From positions 21,891 through 85,890 of the forward strand of contig JASBSU010000042.1 in the NCBI GenBank assembly GCA_030148725.1: a stretch of 64,000 bases of DNA, in the 5' to 3' direction. The stretch's first letter is position 1. Each line of letters begins with the position of its first letter. The translations under genes were made by a program, and so were the position numbers. The DNA comes from Hyphomicrobium sp. Its GTDB lineage: Bacteria > Pseudomonadota > Alphaproteobacteria > Rhizobiales > Hyphomicrobiaceae. Below the pieces are notes generated by a model. That model had not been told where the DNA came from, did not search any database, and was given only the letters and a program-made list of their open reading frames with translations. Positions 35,065-43,116 of this stretch are shown here, piece after piece.

Positions 35065-35922
35065 ATGACGACATCCAACGCGGCCAAGTCGGGCACGTTC
35101 AAAATCGGCGGCGATCTCGTCGTGCATCGCCTTGGATTTGGCGCGATGCGCATTGTCGGCAAGGGCGTGTGGGGTGAGCCGGAGGATCGCGAGGAGGCGC
35201 TGCGTACGCTGAAGCGTGTCCCCGAGCTAGGCATCAATCTCATCGACACAGCCGACAGCTATGGGCCAGAGGTCAGCGAGCGGCTCATTCGCGAAGCGCT
35301 CCATCCCTACAAAGGTCTGGTGATCGCGACCAAAGGCGGGCTGCTGCGCCCTGGCCCCGACACGTGGATCCCGTGTGGCACTCCTGACTATCTGCGCCAG
35401 CAGGTCTTCATCAGTCTGCGGCGTCTCGGCGTCGAGCGCATCGATCTGTGGCAGTTGCATCGCGTCGATCCCAAGGTTCCTCGCGACGAGCAGTTCTCAG
35501 CGATCGCGAAGCTGCAGGAGGAGGGACACATCCGGCACGTCGGATTGAGCGAGGTCGGCGTCGACGACATCACTGCCGCGCAGAAGCATTTCAAGGTCGC
35601 GACGGTGCAGAACCTCTATAACCTCACCAATCGCGCCAGCGAGGCGGTGCTCGATCACTGTGAGAAGCACGGCATCGGTTTCATTCCGTGGTTTCCCTTG
35701 GCAGCCGGCAACCTCGCGCGACCGGGGTCGAAGCTGGACGCGATCGCGCATCAGCACAAAGCGTCGCCCGGGCAGATCGCCCTCGCGTGGCTGCTGCGCC
35801 GCAGCCCCGTGATGCTGCCCATTCCGGGGACGGGTAAGGTCAAGCACCTAGAAGAGAATGTGGCTGCCGTGGACATCACGCTCTCGGACGATGATTTCCA
35901 AGCGCTGAACAAGCTGGCCTAG
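35065..35922 (+). CDS. Aldo/keto reductase
   Basis: About 285 residues from an ATG at 35065 with GGAG seven bases upstream. The tetrad is visible: Asp and Tyr in [15 protein letters not shown], Lys in [10 protein letters not shown], and His in [25 protein letters not shown] and [17 protein letters not shown] (NADPH pocket) are typical of the AKR13/YajO-like branch. It reduces aldehydes with NADPH; the natural substrate is unknown. Monocistronic as far as seen. Confidence 0.9.
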   Translation: MTTSNAAKSGTFKIGGDLVVHRLGFGAMRIVGKGVWGEPEDREEALRTLKRVPELGINLIDTADSYGPEVSERLIREALHPYKGLVIATKGGLLRPGPDTWIPCGTPDYLRQQVFISLRRLGVERIDLWQLHRVDPKVPRDEQFSAIAKLQEEGHIRHVGLSEVGVDDITAAQKHFKVATVQNLYNLTNRASEAVLDHCEKHGIGFIPWFPLAAGNLARPGSKLDAIAHQHKASPGQIALAWLLRRSPVMLPIPGTGKVKHLEENVAAVDITLSDDDFQALNKLA

Positions 35923-36054
35923 GATTTATCGCGGCCACCCGGAAGCCAGTGCGTTGCTGTCGGCGGAGTAACCCAGCCGCCGGTTTGCACTGGCCTCGGG
36001 TGACGGTTTCGGTCAGAAGTGCAGCCGAATTTTTCAGCGAGCAGGCGGGGACCG

Positions 36055-36966
36055 ATGTCCGGAGGCTTCTACAGGATCGTTTTAGGGCTGTTCGCGCTTT
36101 GCGTTGCCGCCGCGGCTCCGGCGTCGGCCAAGGATCGGGCGATCGAATTCGACTGGCGGACCGGAGTTGCAGTGGCCCCCGGGGCGATGACCTGGACCGC
36201 CGACAACTACAAGAACAAGCAGCAGCTCATCGGAGATGTTGCGAGCGCCCAGGGGCGGACGTGCACGGACAACTACGCCTTCCTCGGATGGGGCATCGGG
36301 CATGGCGGTCCACCTGTCATCATGGACGCGACGCGCGCGAGCTACGAGAAAGCCGGCTACACCGTCGAGGAGCGCCAAGGCGCCGTCGCCACCGACATCG
36401 TCTGGGTGGTTCGCAACGCAGCGCGTGAGGCGGTGATCCTGTGGGGCGGCATCGACGGGTCGACGATTTATCTCTCCTGCATCACAGCCGGCTCGGCGGC
36501 GCCCAATCCTGAGAAGCCGCTCTATATCGCGGTGCTCTCAGTGCTCGGTCTCGCTGGGCTGCTCGGCGGGTGGTGGATGTTCCATCGCGTGCGGGCGCTC
36601 GGCAAAGCTGCGCTGGGCTGGCCGTCGGTAGCGGGTGTCGTCAAATCGAATGAGATCCGCAGCTTCAAAATGAAGAGCGGCAAGCAGTTCAAAGCGCAAG
36701 TGACGTACAGCTATGATGTCGGCGGTACGGCCTACGCCGGCGATCGCCTACGCTTCGGACAGTACGCAGGCGCGCTCGCGGCTGCGGAAGCGGATGCCGC
36801 CAAGTATCCGGTCGGCGCACCGATCGAGGTCCGCTACGATCCGAAGAAGCCCCAAAGCTCGGTGCTCGAGCCGGGCGTTGCCGGGACGAGCGTTCTCGGC
36901 ATCGTCCTGGCAGTCACCGGAGGCATCTTCCTCGTGCTCGTCGGGCTGGTGGCAGCGATCACCTAG
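36055..36966 (+). CDS. DUF3592 domain membrane protein
   Basis: About 303 residues. A signal-like helix (RIVLGLFALCVAAAAPASA) leads a ~120-residue region, with YIAVLSVLGLAGLLGGWWMF as a second membrane helix near 160. Then comes the DUF3592 core WPSVAGVVKSNEI, YSYDVGGTAYAGDRLRFG, and KYPVGAPIEVRYDPKKPQSS, and a last helix GIVLAVTGGIFLVLVGLV. DUF3592 has no settled function. Start at 36055 keeps the signal-like helix terminal; 36019 is possible. Confidence 0.8.
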   Translation: MSGGFYRIVLGLFALCVAAAAPASAKDRAIEFDWRTGVAVAPGAMTWTADNYKNKQQLIGDVASAQGRTCTDNYAFLGWGIGHGGPPVIMDATRASYEKAGYTVEERQGAVATDIVWVVRNAAREAVILWGGIDGSTIYLSCITAGSAAPNPEKPLYIAVLSVLGLAGLLGGWWMFHRVRALGKAALGWPSVAGVVKSNEIRSFKMKSGKQFKAQVTYSYDVGGTAYAGDRLRFGQYAGALAAAEADAAKYPVGAPIEVRYDPKKPQSSVLEPGVAGTSVLGIVLAVTGGIFLVLVGLVAAIT

Positions 36967-36993
36967 CCCGCCGAGGCGGTCTCACCGGATCAT

Positions 36994-37320
36994 TTACCGT
37001 ACGTCTGCGCTGAACTTTGGAGCGAACGCGAGCCGCTCTACGAGTACCGGGCCTGCAACGCGCTGCGGCGTCGAGGACCCAGCGACTGCCATGGTCGGGA
37101 CAGCGTTCGCAGCGTTGAAAGCTGCCGGCCATTGGCAGACGAAAACGCCGACGACGAGTGCGGCGACGAGCGAGATCTGACGCAGCAGCTTGCTACGCGC
37201 GTCGCGCTCGATTGTCTCGATGATGTAGACCTGCAGTGGAAGCGCGAAGTCGATTTCAGCGGGTCGGGCATGCGCAATAGCCGGCGAATACGCCGACAGC
37301 GCCCTGTTGAGCTCCGTCAC
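36994..37320 (-). CDS. Hypothetical single-pass membrane protein
   Basis: About 108 residues from a GTG at 37320, with CAGGAG about seven bases upstream. A hydrophilic N-terminus (ARPAEIDFALPLQVYIIE) precedes one membrane helix (QISLVAALVVGVFVCQWPAA) near residue 50 and a short periplasmic tail. No family recognised. Converges on the DUF3592 gene. The ribosome site and membrane helix are the main support. Confidence 0.5.
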   Translation of the reverse strand: MTELNRALSAYSPAIAHARPAEIDFALPLQVYIIETIERDARSKLLRQISLVAALVVGVFVCQWPAAFNAANAVPTMAVAGSSTPQRVAGPVLVERLAFAPKFSADVR

Positions 37321-37614
37321 GGTGCCATCTCCTGGAAGCGATACAAACCAGTGCCCTCGCGAACATCAATCGCGCGACAATTTGGCCGGCTCATGACGAT
37401 ACGGTTAACCAGCGAACTTTATCGCGTCGCCGATGTGATTGAGCGGGCGGCCGAAACGGCGACGCCTCAATTCGGCTGATGTTCGAAGCTGGTGGCTCGT
37501 CGCTGTTGGCCCATTGGTGACCAGGGTGCCGAAGCGCGCTGTTACAGCGCCGGCAGGCAACTAGCGAAAAGTCCGCGAGTTCACCACATTACGCGTGTCT
37601 TCCGAGAGGTGCGT

Positions 37615-38628
37615 ATGGGCGCTGCTGGCGTCGATAAATGGCTGTATCCTACGGATCGCGGTCTCTATTGCGAGCCGGGCGATTTCTTCATCGATCCCTC
37701 GCGCGCCGTCGATCGCGCGATCATCACGCATGGCCATAGCGATCACGCACGTTCCGGCCACGGCGCGGTTCTGGCGACGCCGGAAACAGTCGAGATCATG
37801 AAGGTGCGCATGGGCCCCGAATGCGCGGGAGCCTTCGATGCTGTGCTCACTGGCGAAACACGATCGGTCGGCGGCGTCAGCGTGCGGCTCGCGCCGGCCG
37901 GGCATATTCTCGGCGCGGCGCAGGTGGTGCTGGAATGGAAAGGCCAGCGCGCTGTGGTGTCCGGAGACTATAAGCGCGCCGCCGATCCGACCTGTGCACC
38001 ATTCGAGCTCGTGCCGTGCGACGTGTTCGTGACGGAGGCGACGTTCGCGCTGCCCGTGTTCCGTCACGAGCCAGCAGAGACTGAGGTCGGGCGTCTTCTC
38101 GCATCCATCGCGCGGCAGCCGGAGCGGGCGCATCTCGTCGGCGCGTACGGTCTCGGCAAGACGCAGCGCGTCATCAAGCTGGCGCGCGATTCCGGGTACG
38201 ACGCGCCGATCTATCTGCATGGCGCGCTTGTCGAGTTGTGCGCGCTGTACCAAAGGCTCGGCGTCGATCTTGGGGACCTGCGTCCTGCCACCACGGAGAA
38301 GCACGGCGATTTTGCCGGAGCGCTGGTGCTGTGCCCGCCCTCCTCTACCGACGACCGCTGGTCGCGGCGCTTTCCAGACCCTGTCACGGCTTTTGCCTCA
38401 GGGTGGATGCGCATCAAAGGGCGCATCCGGCAGTCGGGCGTCGAGCTGCCGCTGGTGATCTCGGATCACGCGGACTGGCCGGAGTTGCTCGACACCATCG
38501 TCGAAACCGGCGCTGAGGACGTGTGGGTGACGCACGGACGCGACGATGCCCTCGTCTATCAGCTCGGGCAGATGGGCCGCAAAGCGCGGGCGCTGTCTCT
38601 GGTCGGCTTCGAAGACGAGGACGAGTAG
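37615..38628 (+). CDS. Ligase-associated DNA 3'-exonuclease (metallo-beta-lactamase fold)
   Basis: About 337 residues from an ATG at 37615 with GAGAGG upstream. DRAIITHGHSDHARSGHGAV is the HxHxDH metal site, with APAGHILGAAQVVLEWKGQ, VVSGDYKRAADP and ISDHADWPELLDTI completing it. This matches the exonuclease encoded beside bacterial LigC-type ligases (mRNA 3'-end-processing/Artemis-like fold). It would trim DNA ends before joining. Four bases separate its stop from the ligase gene. Confidence 0.9.
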   Translation: MGAAGVDKWLYPTDRGLYCEPGDFFIDPSRAVDRAIITHGHSDHARSGHGAVLATPETVEIMKVRMGPECAGAFDAVLTGETRSVGGVSVRLAPAGHILGAAQVVLEWKGQRAVVSGDYKRAADPTCAPFELVPCDVFVTEATFALPVFRHEPAETEVGRLLASIARQPERAHLVGAYGLGKTQRVIKLARDSGYDAPIYLHGALVELCALYQRLGVDLGDLRPATTEKHGDFAGALVLCPPSSTDDRWSRRFPDPVTAFASGWMRIKGRIRQSGVELPLVISDHADWPELLDTIVETGAEDVWVTHGRDDALVYQLGQMGRKARALSLVGFEDEDE

Positions 38629-38632
38629 CGTC

Positions 38633-40297
38633 ATGCAGAAGTTTGCGGTCCTGCTCGACAGCTTGACGACCACGCCATCGCGTAACGGCAAACTTGCGCT
38701 GCTGGTTGAATACTTCCGCTCGGCGCCCGATCCAGATCGCGGGTACGCCCTTGCGGCGCTGACGGACGGCCTCTTTCCGCGCTTGCCGCTGCGGCGTGCC
38801 ATCGGCGAACTCATGACGGGGCGCATCGATCCCGTGCTCTACCAGATGTCGCGAGATTACGTCGGTGACACCGCGGAGACTGTCTCGCTGCTGTGGCCTG
38901 AAGACAGGCACTCGCGGCGGCCTTCGCCCGGACTGTCAGAGGTCGTCTCGGCGTTCGAGATGGTGCCGGGCAATGCTGTCGCGCCGGTGCTCGGTGATTT
39001 TCTCGACCGGCTCGATGTGCGCGGGCGCTGGGCGCTTCTGAAGCTCATCGGTGGTGCTCCGCGCGTCGGTGTCTCGGCGCGACTGGCTCGCACCGCGCTG
39101 GCGCACATGAGCGGGCATGATCTCGCCGACATCGAGGAGATCTGGCACGCGATCAAGCCGCCTTACACGGGCCTCTTTGCTTGGCTCGAGCAGCGCGGCC
39201 CGAAGCCCGATGCCGCTGGAAAGCCGGTGTTCCGGCCCCTTATGCTCGCGCATCCGATCGAGGAAGGCGACTGGGCCAATCTCAGCCCGAGCGACATCGT
39301 CGCCGAATGGAAGTGGGACGGCGTGCGCGTGCAAATCGCGGCCGGCGGCGGCGAAGTAAGGATATTCTCGCGCTCCGGCGATGACATCTCCGTGAGCTTT
39401 CCGGAAATCGTCGCGGCGTTTCAGCCTTATGACGCGGTGCTCGACGGCGAATTGCTGGTGGTTCGCGATGGCGCCGTCGCGCCGTTCAACGACTTGCAAC
39501 AGCGCCTCAATCGCAAGACCGTTACGCCGAAGATGCTGCGCGGGTATCCGGCGTTCGTTCGGCTCTACGATATTCTGATCGATGATGGCGAAGACGTGCG
39601 GGCGCTGACCTTCGATGAGCGGCGCATGCGGCTCGAGGCCTGGCATCGGCGCCATCGGCCTGCGCTCACCGATGTGAGCGCGATCGTCTCGTTCGAGGAT
39701 TTCAAGGCGCTCGATGAATTGTGGAGCGGGTCGCGCGAGGCCGGCATCGAGGGCCTTATGCTGAAGCGCCGGTCCAGTCCCTATCTTTCCGGCCGCCCGA
39801 AAGGACATTGGTGGAAGTGGAAACGCGCGGCGCTCACCGTCGACTGCGTGCTCATGTACGCGCAGCGGGGTTCAGGCAAACGCTCGTCCTATTATTCGGA
39901 CTACACGTTCGGTGTCTGGCGCGAGATTGCGAGCGAGGACGGCGAGGTCGTGCGCGAGGTTGTGCCGGTCGGCAAGGCCTACTCCGGCTTCACGGACGAA
40001 GAACTGCTGCTGCTGGACAAGTTCGTGCGCAATCATACGCTGGAGCAGTTTGGTCCGGTGCGCGCGGTCGAGCAGACCTTGGTGCTGGAGATCGCATTCG
40101 ATGCGGTATTCCCCTCAACGCGACACAAGTCCGGTCTCGCGATGCGCTTTCCGCGCGTGCACCGTATACGCTGGGACAAGCCGGCCGATGAGGCCGATAC
40201 GCTCGATAGCGTGCAACGGCTGGTTGTCGCGACGGACACGGTGGAGAAAGCCGATCAGCCGGCACAGGGTGATCTGCTCGAACTGCCTCAGCGCTGA
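38633..40297 (+). CDS. ATP-dependent DNA ligase (exonuclease-associated type)
   Basis: About 554 residues from an ATG at 38633. The N-terminal ~200 residues are the helical DNA-binding domain (LALLVEYFRSAPDPDRGYAL). Motif I is AEWKWDGVRVQI with the lysine that takes AMP; motif III AVLDGELLVVRDG; motifs IV-V EGLMLKRRSSPYLSGRPKG and WWKWKR. A C-terminal OB domain follows (VVPVGKAYSGFTDEELLLLD). Such ligases repair nicks or breaks, separate from NAD-dependent LigA. The usual partners Lhr helicase and metallophosphoesterase are not adjacent. Confidence 0.92.
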   Translation: MQKFAVLLDSLTTTPSRNGKLALLVEYFRSAPDPDRGYALAALTDGLFPRLPLRRAIGELMTGRIDPVLYQMSRDYVGDTAETVSLLWPEDRHSRRPSPGLSEVVSAFEMVPGNAVAPVLGDFLDRLDVRGRWALLKLIGGAPRVGVSARLARTALAHMSGHDLADIEEIWHAIKPPYTGLFAWLEQRGPKPDAAGKPVFRPLMLAHPIEEGDWANLSPSDIVAEWKWDGVRVQIAAGGGEVRIFSRSGDDISVSFPEIVAAFQPYDAVLDGELLVVRDGAVAPFNDLQQRLNRKTVTPKMLRGYPAFVRLYDILIDDGEDVRALTFDERRMRLEAWHRRHRPALTDVSAIVSFEDFKALDELWSGSREAGIEGLMLKRRSSPYLSGRPKGHWWKWKRAALTVDCVLMYAQRGSGKRSSYYSDYTFGVWREIASEDGEVVREVVPVGKAYSGFTDEELLLLDKFVRNHTLEQFGPVRAVEQTLVLEIAFDAVFPSTRHKSGLAMRFPRVHRIRWDKPADEADTLDSVQRLVVATDTVEKADQPAQGDLLELPQR

Positions 40298-41817
40298 GGC
40301 GCTGCGCGCAACATAAATCCTGCGATGAAAGCTGCGAGGAGCGCGCATCCAGCGGAGACAGCCGCCGTGACCTCGAAGGCGTAGGTGTAGGATTCATGCG
40401 CTACGGCGAGCAGCTTGGCGCCTTCTGCGGCCGGCAGGGCGCGCGCCGCCTCGATGGTTCCTCCGAGGGTGTCGAGCGTGGCCTCTCGCGCCTCCGCCGA
40501 GATCATCGGTAGCGCAACGGCTTCCATCGTCTTGCGGTAGACGACGGTGAGGATGCTGCCGAGGACGGCGATGCCGAGAGCGCCGCCGAATTCGAAGCTC
40601 GTTTCCGAAATGGCGGATGCGGCGCCGGCACGGGCCGGTGGTGCTGACGACATCACGAGGTCGGTGGTGATCGCGCCCATTGGGGCCATGCCGATGCAGA
40701 ACACGAGCATCCCCACGAACAGCAGCCAGAGCGAGGTTGCCGAGGAGATCTGCGTCAACATCAAGAACCCCGCGGCAGCGATCACCAGCACCGTCGAGAC
40801 AACGCGCGCTGGCTGGAAGTGGCGGACAAGCAGCGGCGCTGCCAGGGACCCGACCGTGAAAATGACGCCGGCCGGCGCCATGAAGAGTCCGGCGTCGAGC
40901 GGGCTCATGCCCTGCACGAGCTGCAGATATTGCGCGATGAAGAGGAACATGCCGGCGATCATGAAGAGGCCAAGTACGTTCGTTGCGAGTGCCGCGCTGA
41001 ACGCGGGCTCGGCGAACAGGCGCACGTCGATGAGCGGGTCGGCAAGGCGCCGCTGGCGGCGGAAGAACATGGTCCCTATCGCCAAGCCCACCACGGCCGC
41101 CACGAACGCCACGAGGTTCAGGCCGTTCTCGGCAACGCTCTTCATACCGTAGACGACGGCCAGCACGGCCGTGACCGACTGGGCCGCACTCAGAATATCC
41201 ATGCGTCCAGCATCTGGATCGCGAAATTCCGGCAGCAGCAGCGGTCCGATGACGAGCAGGATGCCCATGATCGGCACGTTGATCAGGAACACCGCGTGCC
41301 AGTTGAAGTGATTGAGCAGCAGTCCGCCGAACATTGGTCCTATGACAGCGCCCGCGGAGAATGCTGCCACCCAGACGCCGATCGCAAACGTGCGCTCGCG
41401 ATCATCCAGGAACATGTTGCGGATGAGCGATAGCGTCGAGGGGGCAAGGCATGCCGCTGAGAGGCCCTGCAGCGCGCGGGCGAAAATCAGGAACTCGGCG
41501 GTTGGAGATGCTGCTGCGATTGCGGATGCCGCGCCGAATGCGGCAGCGCCGTAAAGCAGCACCTTGCGGCGACCGATGCGGTCGCCGAGCGTGCCCATCG
41601 TCACCAGCGCGCCGGCGACCATGAAGCCGTAGATGTCGACGATCCAGAGAAGCTGTGCGGCGCTCGGCTTGAACTCGGCGGTGATCTGAGGGACTGCAAG
41701 GTGCAGCACCGTCAGGTCCATCGAGTAGATCAGGCACGGAATCGCGATGACGGCGAGGCCGATCCAGTCGCGGCGTGTCGCCTTGTGCGGCGCTTCTCGT
41801 TGAACGGTGTGTGACAT
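40288..41817 (-). CDS. MFS drug exporter, DHA2 (14-helix) family
   Basis: About 509 residues; the ATG at 41817 has GAGG six bases upstream. Around 14 hydrophobic segments are visible. YGFMVAGALVTMGTLGDRIG is the MFS motif A region and ALQGLSAACLAPSTLSLI motif B-like; FSAGAVIGPMFGGLLL is the antiporter motif C. This is the SmvA/QacA/EmrB type, proton-driven efflux of cationic drugs or dyes. It overlaps the ligase gene end by ten bases, convergently. Divergent from the radical-SAM repair genes. Confidence 0.9.
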   Translation of the reverse strand: MSHTVQREAPHKATRRDWIGLAVIAIPCLIYSMDLTVLHLAVPQITAEFKPSAAQLLWIVDIYGFMVAGALVTMGTLGDRIGRRKVLLYGAAAFGAASAIAAASPTAEFLIFARALQGLSAACLAPSTLSLIRNMFLDDRERTFAIGVWVAAFSAGAVIGPMFGGLLLNHFNWHAVFLINVPIMGILLVIGPLLLPEFRDPDAGRMDILSAAQSVTAVLAVVYGMKSVAENGLNLVAFVAAVVGLAIGTMFFRRQRRLADPLIDVRLFAEPAFSAALATNVLGLFMIAGMFLFIAQYLQLVQGMSPLDAGLFMAPAGVIFTVGSLAAPLLVRHFQPARVVSTVLVIAAAGFLMLTQISSATSLWLLFVGMLVFCIGMAPMGAITTDLVMSSAPPARAGAASAISETSFEFGGALGIAVLGSILTVVYRKTMEAVALPMISAEAREATLDTLGGTIEAARALPAAEGAKLLAVAHESYTYAFEVTAAVSAGCALLAAFIAGFMLRAAPQR

Positions 41818-41862
41818 GCGCTGCCTCATATCTGAGCCGCGCTGCCTCAGCCAGTGGTCAAC

Positions 41863-41897
41863 TTGACAACCTTCTACGTGCGGAACATATGTAGAAC
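41863..41897 (+). promoter_or_regulatory. Promoter with overlapping LexA box (SOS operator)
   Basis: TTGACA at 41863-41868 is a perfect -35; about 17-19 bases on, CATATG/TATGTA is a weak -10. Over this -10 lies GAAC-N7-GAAC (GAACATATGTAGAAC, 41883-41897), the direct-repeat form of LexA box of Alphaproteobacteria (GTTC-N7-GTTC on the other strand). It ends 16 bases before the repair-operon start, ideal for LexA repression. Confidence 0.7.
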
Positions 41898-41913
41898 ATG
41901 CGGAGGCAGACCA

Positions 41914-43116
41914 TTGGACTTATTCCAGAAACTGAAAATTCTGGCTGATGCCGCCAAGTACGACGCCTCGTGCGCGTCTTCGGGCGCTCCAAAGCGAGCT
42001 GCTCGGGCTGGCGGACTCGGATCGACCACTGGCGCCGGCATTTGCCACGCCTACACGCCCGATGGCCGGTGCGTGTCGCTGCTCAAAATCCTTCTGACCA
42101 ACTACTGCCTGTTCGACTGCGCCTACTGCATCAATCGTCGCTCATCGAACGTGCCGCGCGCCCGCTTCTCGGTCGACGATGTCGTGACGCTGACGGTGGA
42201 GTTCTACAAGCGAAATTACATCGAGGGGCTGTTTTTGTCGTCGGGCATCATCCGCTCCGCCGACTACACGATGGAACAGCTCATGCTGGTGGCGAAGAAG
42301 CTGCGTCGCGACCACGGCTTTGCGGGCTACATCCACCTCAAGACCATCCCCGAGGCGAGCCCCTGGCTGATCGAGCAGGCCGGGCTATGGGCCGATCGCA
42401 TGTCGATCAACCTGGAACTGCCGACCGATGCGAGCCTGAAACGGCTTGCACCGGAGAAGGATAGCGCGACGATTTCCGCTGCGATGGGGCAGATGCACGA
42501 GCGCATCGCCGAGGCGCGCGAGGAGCGGCGGCGGTTTTCGCCGGCCGGACAGAGCACGCAAGTCATCGTGGGTGCGGATGCGACGACCGATGCGGACATA
42601 TTGAGCGCATCTGCGGGTTTGTACGATCGTTTCAAGCTGTCGCGCGTCTATTACTCGGCGTTCAGCCCGATTGACCACGCAAGCGCACTGCTGCCCCCAA
42701 GCGCGCCGCCTCTAGCGCGCGAGCATCGGCTGTATCAGGCGGACTGGCTGCTGCGTCACTACGAGTTTTCGATCGATGAGATCGTCACCACGGCGGATGA
42801 CGGCATGCTGTCGCTGGATGTCGATCCGAAGCTCGATTGGGCGCTGAAGAACCGCGGGAAGTTTCCGGTGTGCGTCAATACCGGGCCGCGCGAGATGCTT
42901 CTGCGCGTACCGGGGCTCGGGAAAAAGGCCGTCGACAAGATCATCAGCGCGCGCCGCCACACACGGCTGAGGGCGGCAGACGTGCAGCGTCTCACGCGCG
43001 CGTTCAATCGCGCAGCGTCGTTTCTCGTTACCGCCGACCACCATCCCGCGCGGAAACTCGATGAAGCGAATTTGCGCGCGCGCATGACAAAGCCGCAGCA
43101 GCTGGCCCTGCTCTGA
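41914..43116 (+). CDS. Radical SAM DNA modification/repair protein
   Basis: About 400 residues from a TTG at 41914 with GGAGG eight bases upstream; homologues begin here (LDLFQKLKILADAAKYDASC). The 4Fe-4S/SAM motif is LLTNYCLFDCAYCINRR (C-x3-C-x2-C), followed by EGLFLSSGIIRSADYTMEQL and YIHLKTIPEASPWLI. Near residue 330 REMLLRVPGLGKKAVDKIIS is a helix-hairpin-helix DNA-binding motif. The family is known as a putative DNA modification/repair radical SAM protein; its chemistry is not established. Its stop overlaps the start of the UdgX gene by one base (TGATG). Confidence 0.9.
   Translation: MDLFQKLKILADAAKYDASCASSGAPKRAARAGGLGSTTGAGICHAYTPDGRCVSLLKILLTNYCLFDCAYCINRRSSNVPRARFSVDDVVTLTVEFYKRNYIEGLFLSSGIIRSADYTMEQLMLVAKKLRRDHGFAGYIHLKTIPEASPWLIEQAGLWADRMSINLELPTDASLKRLAPEKDSATISAAMGQMHERIAEAREERRRFSPAGQSTQVIVGADATTDADILSASAGLYDRFKLSRVYYSAFSPIDHASALLPPSAPPLAREHRLYQADWLLRHYEFSIDEIVTTADDGMLSLDVDPKLDWALKNRGKFPVCVNTGPREMLLRVPGLGKKAVDKIISARRHTRLRAADVQRLTRAFNRAASFLVTADHHPARKLDEANLRARMTKPQQLALL

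Noticed and set aside
37480..37614. Possible SOS box before the exonuclease-ligase genes
   Set aside because: GTTC occurs but no second GTTC seven bases away; no LexA-type repeat supported.
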